Positions 1 through 7,183 of a stretch of DNA of 64,000 bases are shown one piece after another. The stretch covers positions 1 through 64,000 of the forward strand of contig CANNBS010000001.1 of NCBI GenBank assembly GCA_947502925.1, in the 5' to 3' direction. Each line of letters opens with the position of its first letter. Positions within the stretch are counted from its first letter, which is position 1. A model generated the notes under the pieces. It did no database searches, was not told where the DNA came from, and saw only the letters and a list, made by a program, of their open reading frames with translations. The translations under genes were made by a program, and so were the position numbers. The stretch comes from an uncultured Marinicella sp. (GTDB taxonomy: Bacteria; Pseudomonadota; Gammaproteobacteria; Xanthomonadales; Marinicellaceae).

Positions 1-23
1 ATTTCGCTCGGGAAAGGTGCGAT

Positions 24-51
24 ATTATCGCTGATTTTTTTCCTTTTGCAA
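24..51 (-). promoter_or_regulatory. Leftward sigma70 promoter (most downstream of three)
   Basis: Read on the minus strand, a -35 TTGCAA (46-51) and a -10 GATAAT (24-29) are separated by 16 nt. An A-rich tract lies just upstream of the -35 and a C-rich stretch follows the -10. The 16-bp segment containing the -35 (45-60) is repeated exactly at 149-164. The served gene lies beyond the left edge. The style resembles stable-RNA promoters. Confidence 0.6.
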
Positions 52-127
52 GCTTTTTTAGAACTATTTTTAATCCGTTCTATTTATCCGACTTCTTCAA
101 GCCAGACGACTTACTCAAGGGAGGCGT

Positions 128-155
128 ATTATCACCTAAAAATTCTACTTTGCAA
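128..155 (-). promoter_or_regulatory. Leftward sigma70 promoter, stable-RNA style
   Basis: On the minus strand, -35 TTGCAA (150-155), a 16-nt spacer and -10 GATAAT (128-133) are followed by ACGCCTCCC. GC-rich discriminators of this type are typical of stringently controlled rRNA and tRNA promoters. The upstream TAAAAAAGC tract could act as an UP element. The 16-bp block at 149-164 duplicates that of the next promoter at 45-60. Confidence 0.65.
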
Positions 156-205
156 GCTTTTTTATCAACTCATTTTCAATGTCCGTAAACATTAACTTCA
201 GCGAT

Positions 206-232
206 AAAAAAACACCGGTTCAGAACCGATGT
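206..232 (-). terminator. Intrinsic terminator in the leftward leader
   Basis: On the minus strand, arms ACATCGGTTC and GAACCGGTGT (212-232, one G-U pair) form a tight hairpin followed directly by seven Ts (206-212). There is no T-run on the plus side, so it acts on leftward transcription. It begins about 18 nt after the -10 at 250-255, so it would stop transcripts from that promoter after roughly 35-40 nt unless it is overcome. Confidence 0.7.
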
Positions 233-249
233 CTCAAAGCAAGTTGCGC

Positions 250-277
250 ATTATAGCCATTCAGTTTGTTTTGTAAA
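250..277 (-). promoter_or_regulatory. Leftward sigma70 promoter upstream of terminator
   Basis: The minus strand carries -35 TTTACA (272-277), a 16-nt spacer and a consensus -10 TATAAT (250-255), followed by GCGCAAC. This is the strongest-looking of the three leftward promoters. It lies downstream of the cytochrome gene's terminator, so it starts a new transcription unit. Confidence 0.7.
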
Positions 278-317
278 GAGCTTTAACCTATATAAGTAAA
301 TAAATTCAAACTACAAT

Positions 318-343
318 AAAAAAAGGCCGCACAGGCGGCCTTT
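318..343 (-). terminator. Terminator of the cytochrome c gene
   Basis: Arms GGCCGC (325-330) and GCGGCC (335-340) around a 4-nt loop are extended by A/T pairs and followed by a T7 run on the minus strand (318-324). It sits about 20 bp past the stop codon of the cytochrome gene. Confidence 0.85.
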
Positions 344-363
344 AACTTCATTATTTATTAAAC

Positions 364-861
364 TTATTCTAAATTGTTGACTATATAGTCTACAGCGGCT
401 TTAACCTGCTCATCGGTTAAATCAGAGCGACCACCTTTGGCCGGCATTAATCCGTTGTCCCCGGTAAAACCTTCAATGGCATGTTTGTAAAGCGTATCCA
501 TACCTTTATCGAGGCGGTCATCCCATTCTGACTGGACTAATGTTGGCGAACCACCGGCGCCCGTTGTATGACATGCCATACAGACATTGTCATAAATAAC
601 CTGACCATCGACTGAACCGCCGAAGGGGGCTTCACTGACGGCCACTTCAGGTGTGGCTGTGGTGGCATTGGGGTCTGTATTCACTGTAGCCACCGGCTGA
701 ATATTTTTTTGTATAGTGCTTCGATCGACTTGTCCGCTTTGGTCGCCTATGGCACTGTGATGAACGTAACGTCCGATTAAAATTAAAACAATGGTCATCA
801 CAGTCAAAGCTACTGTGAATAGGGCAAAGTTTCTGAAAAACACCGAATCTCGATCACTCAT
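364..861 (-). CDS. Membrane-anchored c5-type cytochrome c
   Basis: The 165-residue protein is a monoheme electron carrier held in the inner membrane and facing the periplasm. Residues about 12-31 form one uncleaved-looking membrane segment. A Pro/Thr/Ala-rich linker reaches to about residue 80, then comes a cytochrome c domain with heme motif CMACH (C94, C97, H98). Met139 in GLMPAKGG is the likely distal ligand. The pattern fits the cytochrome c5 family, but the electron partner cannot be read from the sequence. The gene is a single unit with its own promoter (902-930) and terminator (318-343). Confidence 0.85.
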   Translation of the reverse strand: MSDRDSVFFRNFALFTVALTVMTIVLILIGRYVHHSAIGDQSGQVDRSTIQKNIQPVATVNTDPNATTATPEVAVSEAPFGGSVDGQVIYDNVCMACHTTGAGGSPTLVQSEWDDRLDKGMDTLYKHAIEGFTGDNGLMPAKGGRSDLTDEQVKAAVDYIVNNLE

Positions 862-901
862 GAAAATACCTGTTTGGATTAGCTATAATTATTGAGAGTG
901 C

Positions 902-930
902 ATTATAGATGACAGTTTAGGCTTTGCCAA
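902..930 (-). promoter_or_regulatory. Sigma70 promoter of the cytochrome c gene
   Basis: On the minus strand TTGGCA (925-930) and TATAAT (902-907) are separated by 17 nt. They lie 41 bp upstream of the cytochrome start codon. Confidence 0.75.
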
Positions 931-966
931 TTGTAAATATATGTTCTTAAGCTTTCATAATCAATT

Positions 967-1362
967 TTAATTGGCCAGGTGATGCCAGGACGGGTTGTTG
1001 GCTTGTTCGTTATTCTTTAATTCTTTAATCTGATTTTTGTCATCCACAAAGACCAGATTGGGCTGATGTGATGGCGCCTCTTTAACGTCCATACTGGCAT
1101 AACTGGCCAAAATAACCAAGTCACCGGGCTGGTTATGTCTGGCAGCGGCGCCATTGAGACAAATTTGACCTTGTTTTCCTAAAATAACATAGGTGGTCAA
1201 CCGAGAACCGTTGTTACAATTCAGCACATCTATTTTTTGATTAATATGCAGGCCTGAAGCCTCAATTAAATCAGGACAAATTGAAATGGAGCCTTCGTAA
1301 TTGAGATTAGCCTCTGTAACAGTGGCGCGATGTATTTTGCAGTAAAGTAATTCTATATTCAT
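967..1362 (-). CDS. panD: Aspartate 1-decarboxylase
   Basis: PanD decarboxylates aspartate to beta-alanine for pantothenate synthesis. It is made as a proenzyme that cleaves itself between Gly24 and Ser25 to form a pyruvoyl cofactor. With the start at 1362 the sequence has Gly24-Ser25 exactly in place (NYEGSIS), which fixes this start over longer in-frame options. The protein has 131 residues, normal for the family. It is the last gene of the pan-coa operon, starting 4 nt after the coaX stop. No clear ribosome binding site precedes it, so translation may depend on coaX. Confidence 0.93.
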   Translation of the reverse strand: MNIELLYCKIHRATVTEANLNYEGSISICPDLIEASGLHINQKIDVLNCNNGSRLTTYVILGKQGQICLNGAAARHNQPGDLVILASYASMDVKEAPSHQPNLVFVDDKNQIKELKNNEQANNPSWHHLAN

Positions 1363-1366
1363 GGTA

Positions 1367-2143
1367 TTAAGTTGATGTGTTGAGCTGGTGTGCAAGATAA
1401 AGGCCTTTAAGAACCAAATCCGGAACCGTGGTGTGAAAAATATTATCCTTTTCATACAAGGCGGCAAAACCACCCGTGGCAACAATTTTGGGTGCTTGCT
1501 GATTAAATAAATCCTGACTCAAATTGTCCACAATTTTAGCGATGGCTCCTTGTGTACCATAATAGAGACCGGACTGAATACTGTGCTCAGTGTTACGACC
1601 TAACGTATGGTTTGGGGCGGTGATTTCAACCGTACCTAATTTTGAAGCGCCACCGGCCAGGGCTTGCATTGCCATTTTTAATCCGGGCATAATGACACCT
1701 CCCAGATAATGTTTTTGCGCAGACACCGCACAAAATGTAATGGCTGTACCTAAATCAATGATGATTAAATTTTGTTGAGGAAACAAATGGCTACCTGCAA
1801 TGGCGGCTGCAATGCGATCGGCGCCCACCTCTTGCGGGTTCTGATAGCCTATTTTAAGACCGGTTTTAACACCGGCTTGTAGTATAAATGGCTCGATGGA
1901 AAAATACTTTTGACATGCTGATTTAATTGAATAGAGCACTTCCGGCACCACCGTGCACAAAGAAATGGCCGTAACATCACTGGGGGCTAAATTGTTTTCA
2001 CGCAGTGCAGCACGAAGAAAAAGTCCATATTCATCAGATGAAGCGCCGCCTTTTGTGGCCATCCGAAATTGTAATTTTAAAGCATCGCCCCGGAATACCC
2101 CACCATGCATATGGCTGTTGCCAATATCCAGACATAAAATCAT
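1367..2143 (-). CDS. coaX: Type III pantothenate kinase
   Basis: CoaX phosphorylates pantothenate, the first step of CoA assembly. This type is not feedback-inhibited by CoA and belongs to the ASKHA fold. The 258-residue protein shows the N-terminal phosphate loop DIGNS (residues 6-10), GADR at about 107-110 and DLGTA at about 130-134. The ATG at 2143 follows GGGAGAT and overlaps the coaB stop as ATGA. A longer in-frame start inside coaB is unlikely. The gene is co-transcribed with the rest of the pathway. Confidence 0.93.
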   Translation of the reverse strand: MILCLDIGNSHMHGGVFRGDALKLQFRMATKGGASSDEYGLFLRAALRENNLAPSDVTAISLCTVVPEVLYSIKSACQKYFSIEPFILQAGVKTGLKIGYQNPQEVGADRIAAAIAGSHLFPQQNLIIIDLGTAITFCAVSAQKHYLGGVIMPGLKMAMQALAGGASKLGTVEITAPNHTLGRNTEHSIQSGLYYGTQGAIAKIVDNLSQDLFNQQAPKIVATGGFAALYEKDNIFHTTVPDLVLKGLYLAHQLNTST

Positions 2144-2805
2144 TGTTTCATCTCCCATAAAGTCATGAGAACATTTACAACGGCTTTGATGTCTGCACAT
2201 TCAAAGGCATCTCGATCGTGAACATATAAAGTAAATGAATGATGACACTCACTGATGTCATGTAAATCATTATGTACAACAGCATGAATGCCGGGTTTGG
2301 ATAGTAATTTATTGACGGCTTGGTGTTGCTGCGTGCTGTCATCGGTATTGGTCAATTTAAAACCAACCACAGTGACGTCCTTGTTGGCAGACCAATCGAC
2401 AATATGGTCAATGATTTTAGCTTGTTTTTTAAGTGTGAGCTGTAAAGTTTCAGCGGTGGAGCTGATTTTATAATTTTTATCAACGGCCAATACCTCATCA
2501 CCCGATTGAACAGCCGCCACCTTATAATCACTCACAGCCGCTGCGTGAAACACCACATCAAATGATTCTTGCGCCAGTACTTTTTTTAATCCTGACACCA
2601 AATGATCATAGCTTGTAAATGTCTGTGACTGATGCGCCAATTCAGGTCGTATGGCATCCTCGGCACCCAACCAAAACACCGTATGACCTTTTGATGCCAA
2701 ATAATCAGTCAGGATTGCGCCCGTTTGGCCGCTACTGGTGTTGCCCAGATAACGAACACCATCAATAAATTCTTTGGTACCACCGGCGGTGATAAGAATA
2801 TTCAT
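2140..2805 (-). CDS. coaB: Phosphopantothenate-cysteine ligase, stand-alone
   Basis: CoaB joins cysteine to 4'-phosphopantothenate. In most gammaproteobacteria it is the C-terminal half of the fused Dfp/CoaBC protein; here it is a free protein of 221 residues. The N-terminal Rossmann segment begins MNILITAGGT. HAAAVSDY lies near residue 88, KISST near residue 132 and GFKL near residue 168. The KISST and GFKL versions recall the monofunctional streptococcal/enterococcal CoaB rather than the CoaB half of E. coli Dfp. It overlaps coaC upstream and coaX downstream by 4 nt each. Confidence 0.88.
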   Translation of the reverse strand: MNILITAGGTKEFIDGVRYLGNTSSGQTGAILTDYLASKGHTVFWLGAEDAIRPELAHQSQTFTSYDHLVSGLKKVLAQESFDVVFHAAAVSDYKVAAVQSGDEVLAVDKNYKISSTAETLQLTLKKQAKIIDHIVDWSANKDVTVVGFKLTNTDDSTQQHQAVNKLLSKPGIHAVVHNDLHDISECHHSFTLYVHDRDAFECADIKAVVNVLMTLWEMKQ

Positions 2806-3332
2806 AACAAACCCTCTATCCGCAGCAATAAATCATCCACTTCCGGCATTCGGCCGGCGCCATATTCGCCACAGGCCAAATCACCATCATCGGGATTAAT
2901 GATATGAACACCCCAGTTTTCCAGCGTTTCAATGGACTGGACGGTGGCCGGATAATGCCACATGGCGGTATTCATAACAGGTACCACGATCATCGGTTTT
3001 TTTAAATCATAGGCTGCCACCCAGGTGGTGGTTAACATATCATCGGCGATGCCGGCAGTCATCTTATTGATCACATTGGCCGTCGCTGGGCACACCACAA
3101 TAACATCGGCCCATCGACTGACATGTATATGCGCCATCATATCGCCGGCGGCAAACGTATTTGTCAGAACCGGATGGCCACTTAATCCTTCTAACGTGGC
3201 TTCACCGATAAACTGCTGTACAGAATCAGTGACCACCACCTTAACCTGATGGCCGGCTTTAACCCAGGCTGATATCAAACCGGTGGTTTTGGCGCAAGCG
3301 ATGGAACCGCTCATTAATAACAGTTTATTCAT
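2802..3332 (-). CDS. coaC: Phosphopantothenoylcysteine decarboxylase, stand-alone
   Basis: CoaC is an FMN enzyme that converts phosphopantothenoylcysteine to 4'-phosphopantetheine. The 176-residue protein keeps His68 in the HIHV segment, the PVMNTAMW motif with Asn121, and the substrate flap ACGEYGAGR with Cys154. The start at 3332 (MNKLLL) is preferred because it begins directly at the first flavodoxin-like strand. It overlaps the panC 3' end by 8 nt and coaB by 4 nt. Confidence 0.9.
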   Translation of the reverse strand: MNKLLLMSGSIACAKTTGLISAWVKAGHQVKVVVTDSVQQFIGEATLEGLSGHPVLTNTFAAGDMMAHIHVSRWADVIVVCPATANVINKMTAGIADDMLTTTWVAAYDLKKPMIVVPVMNTAMWHYPATVQSIETLENWGVHIINPDDGDLACGEYGAGRMPEVDDLLLRIEGLL

Positions 3333-4092
3333 CCGTACCACCTGGCCATGGCACATTATCAATTAAGCGAACCTCACCTAAATAGACCGCTGCCAACAAT
3401 CGATCTTCATAAAATTGCAGATAGTCAACGTTAAAGCCCAGCGCTTGTAACCGACTTCGCTTTGATTCAAGGTCATCGCTATCAATAAGGGTTTGATACA
3501 ACATGGGGGCTAAATTATGTTCAGCATCTGATAAGCGCTGGTTACGGGAACTTAATGCCAATCCATCTTTATCACGCACGGTGGGGCAGGCCAAAACCCG
3601 GGTACTGATAAAAAAATCATCAATCATGGCTTTAATCAATTCTAACTGCTGATAATCTTTCTCACCCAACACGAGGTATTCAGGCCTGGTCAATTGCAAT
3701 AGTTTCATGACCACCGTCAACACCCCCTCAAAGTGACCCGGACGATGGGCACCGCAAAAACGCTCACTCAAGTCATTTTCAAGAATTTTAAATCGATAAC
3801 CGCTGGGGTAGATTTGTTGCTCATCGGGTGTATAAACCGCATCAACACCCAGTGCGTCCAACCTGGCAATATCGGCTTTTAAATCTTGGGGGTAGTGGTC
3901 TAAATCAGCACTTTGATTAAACTGAGTTGGGTTAACAAAAATACTGACCAGTGTGGTATCAACAGCCTGTTGTGCTTTTTTGACCAGGCTTAAATGACCT
4001 TCGTGTAAAGCCCCCATGGTCGGCACCAGGGCAATTTCTTTTTTATTCCTGCGCCAGCTTTTGAGCGTGTCTGTGTCCTTTAAAATTCTCAT
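3325..4092 (-). CDS. panC: Pantothenate synthetase
   Basis: PanC ligates pantoate and beta-alanine using ATP, through a pantoyl-adenylate. It is a nucleotidyltransferase of the HIGH superfamily. PTMGALHEGH (residues 24-33) is the nucleotide-binding signature, FVNPTQF is the pantoate site, and KDGLALSSRNQRL carries the KMSKS-like SSRN loop. At 255 residues it is slightly shorter than E. coli PanC at the C-terminus. The start overlaps the panB stop as ATGA. Confidence 0.93.
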   Translation of the reverse strand: MRILKDTDTLKSWRRNKKEIALVPTMGALHEGHLSLVKKAQQAVDTTLVSIFVNPTQFNQSADLDHYPQDLKADIARLDALGVDAVYTPDEQQIYPSGYRFKILENDLSERFCGAHRPGHFEGVLTVVMKLLQLTRPEYLVLGEKDYQQLELIKAMIDDFFISTRVLACPTVRDKDGLALSSRNQRLSDAEHNLAPMLYQTLIDSDDLESKRSRLQALGFNVDYLQFYEDRLLAAVYLGEVRLIDNVPWPGGTDE

Positions 4093-4877
4093 GTATAACT
4101 TTCCTGCTTGTTGGGAAATTGTCCCTGTTTAACATCTTCAACATATTGATTAAATGCCTGCTTAAACAGCTGCTCGGCATCCAGATATTGCCTGACAAAT
4201 TTTGGGCTAAATGATGATGGGAAGCCCAGCATATCATGCACCACCAAAACTTGACCATCGACCTGACCACCGGCACCAATACCGATGGTAATTAATTCAG
4301 TTTCTGCCGTAATTTGTTTTGCTAAATCAGCAGGCACACACTCCAAAACAACAGAAAAGCACCCTAACTCCTGAAGTTTCATCACATCTGCCACTATCTT
4401 TTTATGGCTTTGAGGGTCTGTGCCCTGCACTTTAAAACCGCCAAATTGATTCACAAATTGGGGCGTTAAGCCGACATGCCCCATCACCGGGATACCCGAT
4501 TGAACAATCTGTTTGATCAGCGCTTCATGGCCATCAACTGCTTCTAATTTTATGGCATCAGCGCCGGCTTGCATAAAGGTTTTAACCGTTTGCATACCTT
4601 TATCGATGGACTGTCGAAAACTTAAAAAAGGCATATCGGCGATGATGAATTTATCCGGGGCGCCTTTCACAACCGCGCTGACATGATCTTGCATACGTTG
4701 AGTATCCATCGGAATGGTCGAGCTTTCACCATGCATCACCATGGCAGCAGAATCACCCACTAAAATCATGTCAATGTCAGACTGGTTCATAATTTTAGCC
4801 GAACTGTAATCGTAACATGTCAGCATCGCCAACTTTTCCTGGTTGGCTTGTTTGGTTTTTAAATCATTAATATTCAT
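4089..4877 (-). CDS. panB: Ketopantoate hydroxymethyltransferase
   Basis: PanB transfers a one-carbon unit from 5,10-methylene-THF to alpha-ketoisovalerate, giving ketopantoate. The 262-residue TIM-barrel protein shows MLTCYDYSSA, the metal-site region ILVGDSAAMVMHG, PVMGHVGLTPQ and GIGAGGQVDGQVLVVHD. A GGAG ribosome site lies 6 nt upstream of ATG 4877. It overlaps the upstream reductase gene by 11 nt. Confidence 0.93.
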   Translation of the reverse strand: MNINDLKTKQANQEKLAMLTCYDYSSAKIMNQSDIDMILVGDSAAMVMHGESSTIPMDTQRMQDHVSAVVKGAPDKFIIADMPFLSFRQSIDKGMQTVKTFMQAGADAIKLEAVDGHEALIKQIVQSGIPVMGHVGLTPQFVNQFGGFKVQGTDPQSHKKIVADVMKLQELGCFSVVLECVPADLAKQITAETELITIGIGAGGQVDGQVLVVHDMLGFPSSFSPKFVRQYLDAEQLFKQAFNQYVEDVKQGQFPNKQESYT

Positions 4878-5598
4878 AAGTCACTCCGGAATCTTTTTGT
4901 TTTAACCAATGGTCAAAACAATCGTATAAATCAGCCAGGGGCGTGTTTTTGAGTGCCTGTTTGTGGCGATCAATGGTTTGGCGATCGCCTCTGACAAAGG
5001 GTCCTGTTGGCGCATTCTCGGGCGTTTTCACGCTGTTTATCAAGCTCTGCTGAATCAGCGGTTGCAATAAATCATGCGGTAATTGTAAATTTTCTTGCCA
5101 TTCGCGGAAAAGGCTTTGCCAGATAAATTGCGGGAAATTAGCCGCCATCACTGCCATGGCATGATAACCCGGCTTTTTTGATTGGGGCAATTGGTAGTGT
5201 GGGTTGTCGAGTTGAGGAAAAACCTGATCAAAATCAACCGCTTCATCACATACAAAAGGAATGTCTGAATAAAATGAATCGGAATAAAGCGCATCACCGA
5301 AAGTCATCAGTGGGTGACAGGCCAGGCTGTAGGCACTGTTGAGTGAACCCGAACAATGAATCAATGGCTTTTTAGTTAAAAACGGATGCTTCTGAATGAA
5401 TGGATCAATCTGGTCATCACGGATCAGCAGCAAGATATAATCAGCTTGCTGGCTCAAATCCTGTAATGCTGACAAGTCCTTGTCACGGCGATTCCATTGC
5501 GTATAGGTAAGATTTTTCGCCGTAAAATAGTGCGCCAAATGTCGGGCTAACCGGCCATTGCCAATCAGCAGATATGTGGGTGGTACCTGTCGTTGCAT
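4867..5598 (-). CDS. panG: Rossmann/DUF2520 protein, probable ketopantoate reductase
   Basis: The 243-residue protein starts with a Rossmann dinucleotide fold (IGNGRLARH, residues 12-20). It continues with HPLMTF and a helical C-terminal domain containing TGPFVRGD, hallmarks of the DUF2520 family. It is not PanE. Ketopantoate reductase is the only pantothenate step otherwise missing from this operon. A non-PanE reductase, PanG, has been described from a Francisella pantothenate operon. By family type and first position in the operon, I infer this is the NAD(P)H-dependent reductase making pantoate. The symbol is provisional. Confidence 0.65.
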   Translation of the reverse strand: MQRQVPPTYLLIGNGRLARHLAHYFTAKNLTYTQWNRRDKDLSALQDLSQQADYILLLIRDDQIDPFIQKHPFLTKKPLIHCSGSLNSAYSLACHPLMTFGDALYSDSFYSDIPFVCDEAVDFDQVFPQLDNPHYQLPQSKKPGYHAMAVMAANFPQFIWQSLFREWQENLQLPHDLLQPLIQQSLINSVKTPENAPTGPFVRGDRQTIDRHKQALKNTPLADLYDCFDHWLKQKDSGVTYEY

Positions 5599-5664
5599 TG
5601 ATCAAGTCCTATATGTGTTGTGTTTTAAATAATGTCGCTGTTGTGACCAATCAGCGCAGTTGCC

Positions 5665-5670
5665 ATTATA
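5665..5670 (-). promoter_or_regulatory. -10 element of the pan-coa operon promoter
   Basis: A consensus TATAAT on the minus strand sits about 67 bp upstream of the first gene of the operon. No good -35 is present at 16-18 nt, so an activator may be needed or the promoter may be weak. Confidence 0.45.
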
Positions 5671-5704
5671 AATGCTGTTAGCTGAATAAGCAGTGAATTA
5701 AATC

Positions 5705-6289
5705 TTATACAGAACTGACGAAATCCCGGATTCCGTCCAAAAACATTTGCACCGCAATGGCAATGAGCAACATGCCCATCAACCGTTCAATGGCAATCAT
5801 GCCGTTTTTACCCAGGTATTTTTGCATGGCGGTGGCTGAGAATAAAATAATGGACGACAATGTCCATGCCACCAGTAAGGCAATTGATAATGTCCCCAGT
5901 TCATCAGGGTGTTTACTGGCCATTAAAATTAAAGTGGCTAAAATAGAGGGGCCCGCAACCAACGGTATCGCCAGCGGCACCAAAAACGGTTCTTCATCTT
6001 CCTCTTCATCACCATATTGTCGGGTCACCGGAAAAATCATTCGTAAAGCAATAATAAACAGAATAATGGCACCGGCCAAAGACACCGAGCTTTGCTCAAG
6101 ATGCAGAAATCTGAGCATCTGTTCGCCCAGAAACAAAAAGAAAAACAGCACCACCAGTGCCATAATAAGTTCCCGCGCCAAGACCCGATAACGGTTTTCA
6201 CAGCGTTCTAAATAACTTAAGAAAATGGGCACGTTGCCCAGGGGGTCCATAATCAGGAACAATAAAATGGTCGCAGATAAAATATCCAT
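5705..6289 (-). CDS. MarC/YhgN-family inner-membrane protein
   Basis: This is a 194-residue integral membrane protein with about six hydrophobic segments and the family signature FLIMDPLGNVPIFLSYL at residues 12-28. An acidic loop (GDEEEDEEP) lies in the middle. Family members resemble small transporters; no substrate is established. An AGGAG site lies 6 nt before ATG 6289. It follows bamD by 23 nt on the same strand and is probably co-transcribed with it. Confidence 0.85.
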   Translation of the reverse strand: MDILSATILLFLIMDPLGNVPIFLSYLERCENRYRVLARELIMALVVLFFFLFLGEQMLRFLHLEQSSVSLAGAIILFIIALRMIFPVTRQYGDEEEDEEPFLVPLAIPLVAGPSILATLILMASKHPDELGTLSIALLVAWTLSSIILFSATAMQKYLGKNGMIAIERLMGMLLIAIAVQMFLDGIRDFVSSV

Positions 6290-6312
6290 TGCTTACTCCT
6301 AAGCGATGCCGT

Positions 6313-7149
6313 TTAGAAGGGCCAGATGTCTTGCCATTCTAAAACATTCGTTTCTATATCAGCTTCACCGGTTTGTAAAAATTCATGATTCGGATAGTTG
6401 GTAGCCAACACTGTTTTAGTTTCATTGGCCAATTCAGGCTCATCGATTTTTTCATAAGCTGATACCATCAAAGCCAACGCATCCGCCGCAACCGGTGTGT
6501 CCTGATAAGCCTGTAGCACAAATTTACAGCGATTGATGGTGGCAATCGGTGCACCTCGACGCAGATAATAAGCCGCCACCTGAGTTTCATAGGCAGCCAA
6601 CTGGTTTTTTAAATAAATCATGCGCTGACGGGCATCAGGTGCATAATCACTGTCAGGATAACGCTCCACAAAATCTTTAAATGCTGAAAATGCGTTACGA
6701 ATATTTTCCTGGTTGCGATCGGCTGAATCATCCGGATTAATGCGCTGCATTAAACCACGCTCACTGTTGAAATAAATCAACCCTTTTAAATAAAAGGCAT
6801 AATCCAGATTTTTATGTGCCGGGTAATTTTTAATAAAGCGGTCAACTGTGGAAATGGCCTGTTCCATTTTAAACAGTTTATATTGAGCAAAAGCCAGTTC
6901 CAAATAGCCCTGCTCGGTGTAATGACCAAAAGGATAATGCGATCTTAAATCTTTGTATTTATTTTCTGCCGCTGTCCAAACACCGGCATCCAATGCCCGT
7001 TTGGCTTCTAAATACATTTCTAAGGCCGTTTGTTTGGTGACTTCAACTTCTCTGACATCGTCTTTTTTACCGCACCCCTGTAATAAGCCAAAACCAATGA
7101 TGAGAATCAATAATATTTTCCAGGCTTTAAATTTATTGGTATATAACAT
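6313..7149 (-). CDS. bamD: Outer-membrane assembly lipoprotein BamD
   Basis: BamD is the essential lipoprotein of the BAM complex that inserts beta-barrel proteins into the outer membrane. The 278-residue precursor has a signal peptide ending in lipobox LLQGC (acylated Cys26), followed by TPR-like repeats, e.g. FGHYTEQGYLELAFAQYK. I chose ATG 7149, preceded by AGGA, over an upstream TTG. It is divergent from rluD, as in E. coli. Confidence 0.92.
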   Translation of the reverse strand: MLYTNKFKAWKILLILIIGFGLLQGCGKKDDVREVEVTKQTALEMYLEAKRALDAGVWTAAENKYKDLRSHYPFGHYTEQGYLELAFAQYKLFKMEQAISTVDRFIKNYPAHKNLDYAFYLKGLIYFNSERGLMQRINPDDSADRNQENIRNAFSAFKDFVERYPDSDYAPDARQRMIYLKNQLAAYETQVAAYYLRRGAPIATINRCKFVLQAYQDTPVAADALALMVSAYEKIDEPELANETKTVLATNYPNHEFLQTGEADIETNVLEWQDIWPF

Positions 7150-7183
7150 AGGTTTATATCCTGTGGTCAATTAAAATAGGCGT

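Noticed and set aside
1363..1485. Longer panD start inside coaX
   Set aside because: The extension overlaps coaX by 119 nt and would move the Gly24-Ser25 cleavage site; ATG 1362 gives the exact family numbering.
5757..6191. Open reading frame on the plus strand opposite marC
   Set aside because: It is a shadow of the MarC codons with Ser/Lys/Met-rich low-complexity translation, and it has no ribosome site or family similarity.
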